In this document: positions 22,001 to 34,000 of the stretch, piece by piece
Position numbering within the stretch: position 1 is the first letter of the stretch
Layout of the letters: each line of letters begins with the position of its first letter
Source: Alnus glutinosa
Lineage: Eukaryota > Streptophyta > Magnoliopsida > Fagales > Betulaceae
DNA length: 64,000 bases
Direction: 5' to 3'
Assembly: GCF_958979055.1 (NCBI RefSeq)
Contig: NC_084896.1
Location: 25,840,001 to 25,904,000 of the forward strand
Notes under the pieces: generated by a model
The model's database searches: none
What the model saw: only the letters and a program-made list of their open reading frames with translations
What the model was told of the DNA's origin: nothing
Translations under genes and position numbers: made by a program

Positions 22001-22552
22001 CCTCTTGATATAATCAAAAGTAGCACAATTAGATTAACAGTCAAAAACTTAGAGCGTGTTTGATTGGGTTTTTTAAAAACTGTTTTCGCTTTTTAAATCC
22101 TAAAAACACTTTTCAAATATAGTTATCCACACATATTCATACATACATGCACATCTACATTCCTGTATATACAAGTAAAAGTATGCACATGTATTCATGT
22201 TCAGCCCGTTCACGTTCAGATATTGGTAAAACAAACCAAAGAAAGCCCAAAAATTTACCGCGAAACCCATTTCGACCAAAAGCTTTTCCAATTTAGGCGT
22301 ACAAAAAAAGAAACATCCACTCACCGGTACGGAGTTTGTGACGCTAGCGCGGGCGAAAGCGGTAACCACCGGTCCTCGGAGTCCTGACACGCGGTTCGAG
22401 AGCTGGGAACGACGTTGTTCGGAGAGAGAAGCAGCGAGAGCCGAGGGTCCTCCGTGGCAGCCACGGTAGGAAGAAAGCACAGAAGGCGCCTGATGCCGAT
22501 GATGGAGAAGAACCAGAGCATTAGCCCATGGCGAAAGCGCGATCGAGCCCAT
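13603..22552 (-). CDS. CBSX: CBS-pair domain protein, chloroplastic (CBSX1/CBSX2 type)
   Basis: Eight exons: 22325-22552, 19677-19764, 19531-19595, 16999-17047, 16713-16765, 13974-14089, 13780-13837 and 13603-13677. They join in frame through GT-AG introns to 243 residues. The first ~70 residues are rich in Ser, Arg and Ala with few acidic residues, as in a plastid transit peptide. The first CBS motif follows from [18 protein letters not shown] through [10 protein letters not shown] to [11 protein letters not shown]. The second runs from [12 protein letters not shown] through [15 protein letters not shown] to [12 protein letters not shown]. The length and both CBS repeats match Arabidopsis CBSX1/CBSX2, which bind adenosine nucleotides and activate plastid thioredoxins of the ferredoxin-thioredoxin system. 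Intron 1 (2.6 kb) holds the TRIM/retroposon nest and intron 5 (2.6 kb) the 770-bp hAT-type element. Which of the two Arabidopsis genes is closer was not determined. Confidence 0.93.
14090..15807. other. CBSX intron 5, part downstream of the hAT element
   Basis: AT-rich intronic DNA on the exon-6 side of the element. No coding region is supported, and the short frames here have no family motif. Confidence 0.55.
15808..16577. mobile_element. Non-autonomous hAT-type element, 770 bp, in CBSX intron 5
   Basis: The left end is TAAGGCTGTGCAAAC and the right end, read inward, is TAGGGGTGGGTACC. Flanking octamers are AGTATAAA (15800-15807) and AGTAGAAA (16578-16585), one mismatch apart, which fits an older hAT insertion. 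The interior has an (AAT)n microsatellite at about 15999-16045, an ATGACGTCATTT motif shared with the 5046 element, and a GC-richer, Glu/Asp/Phe-rich open stretch (about 16195-16575) without transposase features. Confidence 0.75.
17048..19530. other. CBSX intron 3
   Basis: About 2.5 kb of AT-rich intron. It contains a GA-rich simple repeat at about 18166-18190, a (CCCT)n run at about 18418-18439 and MITE-like AT-rich sequence near 17800-18010. I see no gene. Confidence 0.6.
20544..21807 (+). mobile_element. Poly(A) retroposon (LINE-like) inserted in the TRIM right repeat
   Basis: The insert is bounded by an exact 14-bp duplication ATCCAGTTATTAAG (20530-20543 and 21808-21821) and ends in a run of about 16 A, preceded by AATAAAGG. 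These are the marks of LINE-type target-primed reverse transcription. The body holds three 127-bp tandem units. No reverse transcriptase is encoded, so this is a truncated, non-autonomous or processed copy. Confidence 0.8.
20903..21283 (+). repeat. Three tandem 127-bp units inside the retroposon
   Basis: Units begin at 20903, 21030 and 21157 with GTGGAGGATAAA and are nearly identical over 127 bp. The third is slightly diverged and runs out near 21283. Because 127 is not a multiple of three, an open frame moves to another frame at each unit, yet all three frames stay open across the array. Confidence 0.85.
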
Positions 22553-22901
22553 TTGCTTTTTCTTTATAATTAATTTGGTGTTGTATATAATATAGTATCT
22601 TAGAGATTGGATGATTTTATGGATTCTGATGACGAAGGGACTCTCAGAAAATGTTACATCTTGCTTCCGTGCCGCAGGGAGGAACTGGAAAGTGGAAACA
22701 TAGACTTTTTCAAACTCGTGGCTGTTAATGTACTTCTGGTTCTTTCTTAATAAATAAGGTTGTTGGGAGTGCATTTTTAGTATTATTTTACAAAAACATG
22801 TGATAGTTATTATTTTTAAATTAAACAATAAAGTTTTTGTTATATAACAACTTATATAAAATATGATAAATATTAAGATTATATTTTACCATACTTACTT
22901 A

Positions 22902-23218
22902 CGGTGTATTTAGAATTGCGATTTCGTAGACAAAAAGTACGATTTTTTAAAGTAAATCGTAAAAAATGAATCGTTTGAAAATTGCTTCTTTTTAAAATTA
23001 TGATTTGAAAACGTAGAAAAATATTTTTTTAAATCTTAAACAAGGATTACTTTTTTGAAACAGTATAATTTTAAAAGTTAACCTGCGATTTTAAAGGTTA
23101 AACTACGATTTTGTCAAATATTTAACTGCCATTTTTAAAAATAAATTTTTTAAATCGCACATTTTAAAATTGTTATTTTTAAATTGTACTTTTTAAAATT
23201 ACAAACCCAAATTAACTC
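22902..23218. mobile_element. Tourist-like (PIF/Harbinger) MITE with TTA duplication, 317 bp
   Basis: Flanked by TTA at 22899-22901 and 23219-23221. The interior is made of inverted blocks around AAATCGC/GCGATTT words, like the better preserved relative at 60659-61006. It is diverged from that relative and non-coding. Confidence 0.55.
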
Positions 23219-23335
23219 TTAAGAGGTACCGTTAACAAATAGTCGAGTTGGTTTCATGATATGGAACATCAACATTTTATTTGGAGATTTTTTAATATTT
23301 ATCTTCTAGAAGTAAAAAATGTTTTCTAATAGAAA

Positions 23336-23380
<45 letters not shown>

Positions 23381-23557
23381 CCTATGATATTAGTTGCAAT
23401 CCTTGTATTTGATGTGAAAAAGACACTGTAACATCATTTCGTAAAATCAATCATGTATAAATATTTCAAACATGGTGCACTATTATTTAAATACTAAATC
23501 TTCTAGGTGTTTTTTCTTTTCTCCAAAAATGAGTGAGTTTTATATTACATATTCTTA

Positions 23558-24135
23558 AGCTATGTTTGTTTCGACATAAAATATTTTCTGAAAATTATTT
23601 TTGTCATTTTTCGGTGTTTGGTGGGGCAAAAATAATGGTCAACAGAAATCATTTTCAATTTGACTGTAAAATATTTTTTAATTTTTGAAAAACGAGAAAA
23701 TCGTAAATCATTTTTTGGATTTAAATTCTTCACTATTGCACGCACGTTTGTGGGAGTCCACCACCACCAGGCACCGTAGTTTGTTGGTAATCCAATTCTA
23801 CCACCGAAGATCCCTAAATTTTAGTATCGGATTGCCGAAATCTGACCAGTTCAGCTGGAATCCTGCCAGTACAGCCAGATTCTGACTTTTTTTTTTAGAT
23901 TCCAACCAGTTTGCCAGAATTTGAAAATTTTTGCTCAAATCCGACGGATCAGATTCCGACAAAACTGGCCGGAATCTGGCCAGTACAGCCAAATCCCATT
24001 TTACACCGTTAGTGATTTTTTCGTACGAGCTAAATGTTGAAAAATATTTTCAAGAAAATCATTTTTTTTCTGAAAAATAATTTTGTCAAAAATATTTTAT
24101 GACGAAAAACATTTTACGTCGAAACAAACAGAGCA
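23558..24135. mobile_element. Tourist-like MITE with TTTGTTTCGAC ends, 578 bp
   Basis: Terminal inverted repeats share TGTTTGTTTCGAC, with one mismatch just outside it. They are flanked by TTA at 23555-23557 and 24136-24138. The arms continue as inverted AAAATATTTT/GAAAAAC blocks. The centre has CCAGTACAGCC-type repeats. No transposase is present. Confidence 0.65.
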
Positions 24136-24896
24136 TTAGGGTAAAAAATGAATTTAACCCGCGCTTCACTTGTGAGGTAAAATAAGATTAAGCATGAATT
24201 TTCAACATGATTTCAAGCCTGTGAGAAATGAAAAATTGCATCACGCTCATCTGCATATTTAAAATGGTGCATTAGCAAACGGCACCTTTTATAGGAATGA
24301 GGAGATTTTGCAGCTTGTCATGTAATATCCGAGCCATCGGCTCCGTTTGTTAAAATTTTATTTTTGTTTTATCTTTTCAAAATAAAAATATTAATAAATA
24401 ATATAAATACAAAATATTTTTAAAAACACAAAAAATAATTTACAATTACCCCTTTTTATATCACATAAAAACATTTTTTTTTTGGGACCAAACAATAATA
24501 TATAGTTTATGCGGGACAATGGGACATGTGCTGATGTACACGTTACTATTATGTATTTTTTTGGTCCATGGTTTGTTTGAGGGCACCCCACCCCACGGTA
24601 GGTTGTCTTGCCAATAATGCACAAACCACATAATTCAACAAAAGGGTTTGCCATTCTAGATGCTAGACTTAAATAAGATATGGCATCAACCTAATTAAAG
24701 TTAATTTAAGAATTTATTGTGAGAGAAGCATGCTACAATTGGAAAGTTAGGGAATCATAACTTTATACATAGTAAATGGCAAGAGTGTTATTAAGGGTAA
24801 TACCCTTTTTATTATAATTTTTTTATAAATTGACATGACATTTATCACCCAGTGAATAATTAGATTTATCTAGTAATTTTTGACACTCGTGTTATG

Positions 24897-25409
24897 TAGG
24901 GGTGAAAAGGCGGTGGTTATCGAAAATCACAAACCGTCTCCACCAACCGACTAGGCAGTTGGCGATTATGAAAAAACCGCCGGTTGGAGGTTAAAAATCG
25001 GCAATCGGGAACTGTTTATTTTTTTTTACATTTGGCCGTGCGGAAATCGACCCCTCCACCGCCGACGTCATCCTCTGCCTCTTCGTGGACCCAGCCGCCA
25101 CCACCACTTCAGACTTCGATGAGTCCTCATCCAACAACAATGACCACTCCAGATCTACCCAACCAACACGATCGCTCCAGATCTACCCAACCACCACCAC
25201 CACTTCAGATCTACCTTCACTCCCACGTGCTCCACTGCTAATCGTCCCTCCAGTGCCACCTAAATACCTAATCGTCCTCCAACTCCTCTATTGTTCCGAT
25301 CTCTCCGGTTCCATCAATAGAGCTTCCATCGCCCTCGATCTCCTCCCCATCACCCTGGAGCTTCTCTTCGAAGACTGCGTTAAACAACTGGAGAGGGAGA
25401 CAAGAGAGA

Positions 25410-25453
<44 letters not shown>

Positions 25454-25540
25454 GGCGGTTACCGGTTTTTAGGCGGTTTTAACGGTTTTGCGGTTAGCGG
25501 TTAATGGGCGGTTATTGCGGGCGGTTATTTTTCACTCCTA
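24897..25540. mobile_element. Non-autonomous hAT-type element, 644 bp
   Basis: The ends are TAGGGGTGAAAA at the left and TAGGAGTGAAAA read inward from the right. Flanking octamers GTGTTATG (24889-24896) and ATGTTATG (25541-25548) differ at one base. GGCGGTTA-type repeats sit near both ends, as in the 5046 element. The centre has a C-rich, Pro/Thr/Ser-coding stretch (about 25040-25400) and an (AAT)n microsatellite near 25417-25452. No transposase is present. Confidence 0.75.
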
Positions 25541-25839
25541 ATGTTATGTTATGTGAAACCCATGTTGACAATTATTATAAAAATGGCAACAACTAACAAG
25601 TGTATAGAAAAGGATAACCCCCTTTTTTTCCTTTTTTTTTTTTTTTTTTTTTATCTCTTTCTCTTCTGTTGGAACAAATGGCTCATATTCTCTTGGACAT
25701 AAAGAGTATATGAGACTACCAGTATAGTAACTAGTTGGCGGAACATTGTGACAAGGTATTTTGAGGTTTTTCATATATGTCTGTACAGTAGGGTTTTGTT
25801 ATACATATGTTATAGTATAATCCTAAATTATTATTGAAT

Positions 25840-25935
25840 ATAATCGCACTCATGTAGGTATAGACATATTGCCGAACCACGTAAATTTGTATATTATTTT
25901 TCTTGCTCTTTTTTTATTATTATTTATATATATAT
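25840..25935 (+). mobile_element. Copia-type LTR fragment (tentative)
   Basis: The stretch at 25855-25890 with GCCGAACCACGTAAATTT is the phrase commonly found near the 3' end of Ty1/copia LTRs, and a second, fuller example is at 55519-55803. LTR borders are not clear here. Confidence 0.3.
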
Positions 25936-27966
25936 GTTTGAATCAAGTAGTTAGAACTTATAAGGCACCTTCCATGTATTTTCACGAAGCCGTAAGGAAT
26001 TTTTGTACGTGCCTTCCCCGCCACAGAATTTTAAGCCATCCAAAAAAACGTGTTTTGGAAAAGATGTGATTGGGGATGTCGTATCAGGCCATATATAAAC
26101 ATGTTTCATTGTTGACTCAATGCTTGGCCATATATTGTTGGGTTGAAGATCTAGATTTCAAGGGGAGCAGATATGCTATCAAATTTCAATTCACATTGAT
26201 CATTGTTGGGCCAGAAAAGTATGATGATAGCTACATTTTATGATGTTGAAACCCTCCAAATCCATATTCAATCAACCCGAAACATCCGGAAAATCCATAG
26301 TGCTGATGAATTTATGAAGAATTATAATGTAGCAGTACAAAAAGCACAGACTAATGGAGAAGAAGACCGAAATACAGAAGTTCCATAGTTCAAAGGGTTT
26401 CACCTTGTGCGTGATAATAGTAAATTGGAATGATGTGATAGAGATCAGGATGAAACGTGTTGACATTGTATAGCTTTATTCATGATATTGTATGTGCCGA
26501 GAAAGTTACGACGTTTACCATATTAGCCCATACCTCTTAGAAACCAATGTCCTAAGGGGCCTAGATGCATGGTAAAAGGGCTGCAGACGCTCCCACAAGT
26601 CGGTTCAACAGTTTGATAAGAATTTCAAAATGATTAATATCATCATTGATGAAGGCAATGGTAATTATATTTTAATAATTAATGATAAAGGGCGAAGCTT
26701 TTGGTGCCCTCTTTGTAGCATCTGCAGGATCTCAAGCATCTATGAGCAAATAGGAAGAATCACGTTACCATTCAAGCACTCATACTCGAAGGGGGATTCT
26801 TTGATTATCAATCAGCCCATGCTGGTGGATGAATGGATCATTGCCCCGACAATCAACAATCAAAGGATATTTATTGTTTTTTTTTTTTCCCTTCAATTAT
26901 TCTCTTCTTAGACATATCAAAAAGTTACCAAGAAAGAAAAAACTATCTTTTAAGTGCATTTTGTTTCTCCATGGGAAAATTGGCGAGAGTATTTATGGTA
27001 GACTCACTAAATTCTACTAGTTAAAATAGATAAAAAAATTATTTTTTTATTTATTCTGGTGATTTACTTTTTTAAAGCACCCAAACAGATTTACTATTTT
27101 AACTATTCACTATCACTATTCCATTTAAATAATATTTTTTCATATTTTTTTATTCTTTCTCTATTTAATTTTTTTCGAGTGTTTGTCTTTTTTTAACGGT
27201 AGTATTTTTGAATATTTGTCTTTTCCTTAACGGGGTTATGCTGATACTGATTTATATGAGAAAAAAAAAAGAAATGAGAGAAATGATAATTTTTATAATT
27301 TTTTAATGATTCTAAATTTTTTTTTGTTAAACTAGTGAGGTTACCGGAAGTAATTTTGGAATGTTTTCACCGTTATGCTCTAAAGTTACTTTATTTTATT
27401 TATTTTTTAAATTGCTTAAAAAATTTAAAAAATCCTTCCTTTTCACCCCAAAACTAACCAGGCAGTCCCCAAACCACCTTGTCTCAATGATTTTACCGTT
27501 ACCAGTTATCAGTCCCCTACCCCACCTTGACCCCGTCATCTGGGCCCAACCACAGCTCCACACATCCAACGGCGCAGATCTTGTCCTTCCGTAATCCTAG
27601 GGTTCCCCGAAACCCACCCACCAGGCACCAGGTAACCCCCTCAGCCAAATTTCCCCTCTTTTGTCAGTGCAGTTTCAGCTGCCCTCTCAAAACCATCCCA
27701 ACCCCTATCTCCACTGTCTCTCTCTCACACACGCTCTCCTTGCCCACGCGCCGCCTCCCCCGGCGGATCTCCGCCCGAACCTTCCCTCTCCTCCACTATC
27801 ATCCAGAAAAAAACAAAAGCAAAGAGATTTTAGTCTCTCAGAGGTCTTTGTTGAACAGGTGGTGTGTGTTTAAGCGTTGCCTTTTAGGTTTATCTTCATT
27901 TCCGGCTTCGTTTGTTTCTATGTCTTCCTAGAGTTTTGGTTTTAATAATTCGAGGAGAGGGAAGAG

Positions 27967-28018
27967 AAAAAAAAAAAAAAAAATTGAAAACATTTGGAAT
28001 AGAAGAAAAAAAAAAAAA
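27967..28018 (+). promoter_or_regulatory. A-tracts in PABP 5' leader (candidate autoregulatory site)
   Basis: Seventeen consecutive A (27967-27983) and thirteen consecutive A (28006-28018) lie 16-68 bp before the ATG at 28035. In animals, PABP binds an A-rich element in its own leader to repress translation, and A-rich leaders are also known in plant PABP mRNAs. A similar feedback role is inferred here. The transcript start was not mapped, but the pyrimidine-rich DNA upstream suggests the tracts are transcribed. Confidence 0.5.
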
Positions 28019-28034
28019 GGAGCAAATTTTGGGT

Positions 28035-31000
28035 ATGGCACAGGTTCAAGCACAGCCTCAAAATGCGATTCCGGGAGCGAACGGTGCCGGCGGGGCTAAC
28101 CAGTTCGTGACGACGTCGCTTTACGTCGGAGATCTTGACCCGAGCGTGACCGATTCGCAGCTTTATGACCTGTTCAACCAGCTGGGTCAGGTGGTTTCGG
28201 TTAGGGTTTGCAGAGACTTGAGCACCCGGCGATCGCTCGGCTACGGCTACGTCAATTATAGCAACCCTCAAGACGGTTAGTAATTGCTTCAAATTTCCGA
28301 TTTCTTATCAAAATTTATACTCGATGCTTATTTGTTTGGATTTTATTTGGTTCAGTACTGTTTAACTTGTGATAAAAAAAAAATAAAAATAAAAAATAAA
28401 AAAATTGCACGAATTGTTTGGAAACAATGTGATTTAGGAAATGGGTTTGGTTGTTTGCTGAATAGGACTTATATATGGAAGGTGGGTTTGCCATTTATAA
28501 GGCTGATTTGAAAGAAAATGGTACACATTGTAACCATTTCTTGTAGGCAGTTTGGCAAAGAGAGCTTTTTGGGTGTGGAAAGTCATTAAATTATATTAAG
28601 TAGTGACTAATTAAATGGACGAAGAAGGCAACTAATTGGTAGGTGTGAAGAGAGAAATACCATTTCTTCTCGAAGTAAAGCAACCCCTTTTTTTTTTCCT
28701 TCTTATTATAGAAGAAAATTTGTTTGATAAGCACAAGTATTCTGCTAACTTCCCTATTGAATTTGGTTAACTGAAGACCTAAGATGTTTTGCTTCCCTAA
28801 CAGAAGTAAGACGCTAGGTTTTGAATTTTTTTTTTTTTTCAATAACTTATATTTTGTAATCTAGAACTTGTGGAGCCACGATGGTTTGTTTTGATAATTG
28901 ATAATGGATTGATGTTGCTGGTTACTATAACTCCTTTGATACTGGAAGTTTGCATTTGTTTATTGCGTTGTAGGGGAAAAGAAAAACTTGTTCAATTTTC
29001 TCGTATAAAATTGTTTGGCAATCACTTGGGTTGTTTTTTTCTTTTTCTTCTGCTTTGCTTTGCTTCGTTCTATATAGATAATCAATATATTCTTATACTT
29101 GTTTCTGTGAATTAGACATTTAAAGTTGAGACCATCAATTCACGGTGGGATTCTCGAAATGGGAAGAATTACCCGAAAACCCTCGCATCTAATAAAAAAT
29201 CTTTACTAGATGTACCTTGGAACGAGCAACACATAAATTTATAGTTACCGGTGGTCCTACATGCAGAATATACAACTCATTTAGGTCATTGGTTTTCAGA
29301 ATGAGTTGGGTAAAAGAGCTTGGTTTTTGGTCAAAGACTCAAAATCCTGGAGAATCGAAACTAGTTGATCCTATCACCGTTGTGTACCTTGCATATGCTG
29401 ATGGTTTGTTTTAATCAGGTGGAAGGAAAAAGAAAGAGAAGCAGCAATGTTAAAGTTTTATTTTTGTGTTTGAACCTTAATACCAGAGTTAATTATGATT
29501 ATTCAAAGTCCTTGACGAATCTAAACTCAAGTGTTGTTAAAAGAATTAGGCAGACTTAAGCTCAAACACCTCATGGGAGCCTAGCCACGAAGCGCAAAGT
29601 GCAAGTGTGCACCTGGTTGAAGTAAAGTGAGTATTTTTGAAGTGCATATCATTTTTTTCCCTTCTGGTCTTCTAAATAGGCACAGTATCATGCCGGATTT
29701 GAATCCTCAATAACTACACTGCCATAATAACTTAATAGTTGAATAATGATAACTACAACATTAACTATAAAACTATTAAATATTCAGTATTACTAAACTG
29801 TTAAAGTACTAAACATGGAAAAAAAGAAGAATCAACGGTCTATTTTTGGGTGAAACAACGAGTAAACAGAATCAATAATCCATTGTAAATGGCATGCCCT
29901 TTTTGTTTTCATATATATTTATTTTAAGCATCATGTTGGTTTTGGTATGTTTTTCCCCATAAAGAAATTAAAATAATTCTTGCCTGGACAAGGGGAGGGG
30001 GAGGGCAGACGATTGATCCTAGAACTTTTGGTATCTTCTTCTAGACTTTATCCTACAGATAAGACATAGAATGGTAAACAAACTTGTATGTGTCTAATAT
30101 AATGTCGGAATAGAGTTGGTATGACTAATCAACGGTAAATTTTAGTTGACATCATATCCAATGTTTATTTATTGAATACATATTTTTGAATAAAGATCAA
30201 AATGCATGTTTTTTAGTGTGTGGTGCGCTGCCAGAAAGTGTGCCTTCTGCACTTTAGGTTCATTCTGTTACATGCATTCCTTTTTAAGGGCAAGAAGCAC
30301 TTTTCCTCTGGTTTTGTGCTTTGCACTTCAAGCGTGCCTTTCAACAACACTGCTCTACTCCTAATACCCATTATTAAATTTTCCTGATAATTCCCCCAAA
30401 TTTTGAGTTAACCATGAAGGACCTACGGTATGATTAACAAATTAACTACCCAAGTTAATTCGGTTTTTTTTAATTTTTTGGAACTGATCTGTCCTTACTG
30501 TGCTCAAAAAATGATTCTTGATCTTTATCTCATGAATTGTGATTTATTGGCTAATAACATCTAATGCAAACGGCTTTTAAGTGGTGATAAATTTAAATTT
30601 CTTGAATTTATTTAATGTGCACCAAATTAACTGCTTTTGTTAAGAGTACTGAATTATATAAAGAATGCTGTATTAGAAGTATCTGACTCGGATCTTTCAT
30701 AAATCACCAACTCTGGAGTGCAAACCTACTTGAAATTTCAACTTGAAGGAAATTCATTCTCAGTATGGTTTCTCACTCCTGAATTACTATACATATATCT
30801 GCTCAATTCAGCTCCAGAGTCTAAGTCATGGTGGAAATTTGGGCAGATAGCTACTCTGCTTCAGGCTGTGAAAATTAATCTATGACTAAATCCTCTTTAT
30901 ATAATGCTGTTGTTAAGAGCTCTAGTTACTAGGTGCTTAGAGAACCATCCATACTGCACAGGTTCCTAAAGTTTCTCCCGTATGTATGTGCTGTAGTATG

Positions 31001-34000
31001 TCTTAATTTCACTTATCGTATACTTGCATATCCAGTGACCCCCATCTGTTCATTTAATTATTACTTTTTTTTTTTCCAAAGAATCACATGCTTGGAATAT
31101 GTTTTTTTGTGCTAGAGATTGTTTTTTTAGTGGCTAGACATAGAATATGTGCATAAAGCATGTCTTTGATAGATACCTATCAAAAAACTTGGCTTTGATA
31201 GATAAGAGTGAGATTGTGTAACTAGTGCCAATCCAAAATAAGCAGAAAATGCCTTTGTAGTTAGAGTTTTTCCAAAGAATAGCTTGTCTTATGCTACACA
31301 CACTCCTATTCTCACACTCCTTAACGTGGCATCCAAAATTATCATTGGATTCAAAATCCAATAGTAATCCATCCAAGATTTATGGGATGTTTGGGTGCAT
31401 TGTTTTTCAAAAACAAATTCTATTGGTATTCGCAATTTTTTTAAAAACAAATAAGATTTTATCCAACATTTTCTAATTTTGTCTCAGGAAGTCAAACCAT
31501 CTAAACATTTTTTTCAACTTTATTTTGCCTCGGAATTCGCGCAGTAAATTACAGTTGAATATAGATTTCAAAAAATCAAACACTCAATCATGCCATAATG
31601 GTGATTTTGGATGTCACGTAAGTGAGTGTGGATTTAGGAGTGTGAGAGTGCAAGTGTGTGCATCATCTTTCTTATTGTCCTATAGTCTATTTCTTTTTCC
31701 TTTTTCTATCTTTTGGGTACACAAGAACAATGCAAGGTTGAGGCTTGGAATCATTGCTAATTCCATTCTACCTTGGTTGGTTTGAAATATAGACTTGAGG
31801 CCACCGATAAAGTTCTCCTAATACAAGCTGAGCTATGGTTTCTAGTAACGCACGTAATTTATATTATATTGCAATCGAGCTAAAAAAGTTAATGTCAGAC
31901 AAGTGTGTTCCCTTGAATGTCTGTCCCGTGCGCATATTCTTGTTGACATTTAGAAATTTCTTCTTTTTTTTTTCCCTACCACCACCTGCATCACATTGGA
32001 ACTGTCAATCTTTCTCTACTCTTACATAGTTAATATAAAATGGTTGCAGCTGCAAGGGCATTGGATGTACTGAACTTCACTCCTCTCAATGGAAGGCCTA
32101 TTAGGATAATGTATTCTCATCGTGACCCTAGTATTCGCAAAAGTGGGGCTGGAAACATATTTATTAAGGTATCCAGGCCCTTTTTTAAAAAAATAATAAT
32201 AAATTTTTTTTTGGGTCCCTGGCAATCTCATATAACTATTTCTTGCTGACACTAACCTCCTTTTGCTTTAAACTTGCCAGAATTTGGATAAGGCAATTGA
32301 CCACAAAGCATTACATGAAACATTTTCAGCGTTTGGGAACATCCTTTCTTGCAAGGTAGCTACAGATCCCTATGGCCAGTCAAAAGGCTATGGATTTGTG
32401 CAATATGACCTTGAGGAAGCTGCCCAAACAGCTATAGAGAAGTTGAATGGTATGCTATTGAATGATAAGCAAGTTTTTGTTGGACCCTTCCTTCGCAAGC
32501 AGGAAAGAGAAATTGCTCTTGACAAGTCAAAGTTCAACAATGTTTTTGTGAAGAACCTCTCTGAATCTACAACTGAAGAAGATTTGAAGAATTTTTTTGG
32601 AGAATTTGGAAGTCTCACCAGTGTTGCGGTGATGAGGGATGTAGATGGGAAATCAAAGTGCTTTGGTTTCGTCAACTTTGAGAGTGCAGATGATGCTGCA
32701 AGGTCTGTTGAGGCTCTTAATGGGAAGAAAATTGATGATAGGGAGTGGTTCGTTGGGAAAGCACAGAAGAAGTCTGAAAGGGAAATTGAATTGAAACATC
32801 GATTTGAACAGAGTATGAAAGAGGCAGCAGACAAATATCAAGGGGCAAACTTGTATGTTAAAAATTTAGATGATAGCATAGGCGACGAAAAACTTAAGGA
32901 GCTTTTCACTCCATTTGGTTCCATTACCTCTTGCAAGGTGTGCACATCTATTTTTGAAAAATAAAGCACCTATTTTTTCCTGTATAACTATTGGTGAGGC
33001 TGTGTAAACTTCATTCTTCTTGATGTGTGGACAGGTTATGCGAGACCCTAATGGAGTAAGTAGGGGATCGGGGTTTGTTGCATTCTCTACTCCTGAAGAG
33101 GCATCTAGAGCTGTACGTTGATATGTTTGTGTATGTTTCTAATCGTAACGTTTCTGGTCTTTCTAATTCATAAAAATATTGTTTTTCATTGATTGTTAGA
33201 TCTTGGAGATGAATGGCAAAATGGTTGTGAGCAAACCTCTGTATGTTGCACTTGCACAACGTAAAGAAGATCGAAGAGCTAGGTTGCAGGTATGCTTTGA
33301 TTTTGTTTTGAACCTTCCACGAATTGTAGTGCAACAGAAGTCTTGTTTGGATGAGCAGTCGAAAATAACGATGTTTTTATGCAATCAATCTGTTGCCATT
33401 TCTATAGGATCTCAGGTTGTTTTGTCCCTGAAGGGTTCTGACTTAGATGAGAGAATGAGATGCACTAGATAATTTTTCCCCCTTTTCATGTGTCATTTTC
33501 GGTTGAGCTATTTTATGTTTTATTTCTCTCTTTATGCTTTTAGAGCTGCTGTTTGTTCATGAGCTTGTTCCTAGTCTTGATATTTGTTATTTTGGGACTA
33601 TAATGTGTTTGTGTGGTTAATGGATTACTACTGCTTATACAGGCTCAATTTTCTCAAATGCGACCAGTTGCAATGACATCTTCAGTTGCTCCTCGTATGC
33701 CAATGTACCCCCCTGGTGGTCCAGGCCTTGGACAACAAATATTCTATGGCCAAGCTCCACCTGCTATCATTCCTTCCCAGGTAACTCTATTCCTGATTTG
33801 TTTCTTACGGTATTTTTGTTTGTGGTGTGGTTTTCCTTGTTGGACATCTGTGTAGTTGCACTGCTCTGATTATTTAGTCTCTGTGCTTATGTCATTTGGC
33901 TACAAATTTATAATGATATTCAATACCTGCTTCTTTCTTACCTTTCATTTATACTCTTTTGTCAGCCTGGATTTGGTTATCAGCAGCAACTTGTTCCTGG

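Larger units (their letters stand above)
22553..28034. other. Spacer between CBSX and PABP genes, 5.5 kb, MITE-rich
   Basis: This shared upstream region of two divergent genes contains the elements listed at 22902, 23558, 24897 and 25840. It also has an (AT)n tract at about 23341-23380 and AT-rich low-complexity DNA. From about 27430 it turns C-rich and pyrimidine-rich, which fits the PABP promoter and leader. No other gene is supported. Confidence 0.65.

Noticed and set aside
22100-22828. 242-residue minus-strand frame as a single protein
   Set aside because: Only 22325-22552 is real (CBSX exon 1). The rest is intron read past the GT donor and the upstream leader.
24984-25504. Pro/Thr-rich frames as a proline-rich cell-wall protein
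   Set aside because: They lie wholly inside a hAT-type element and have no signal peptide, so they are read as transposon interior.
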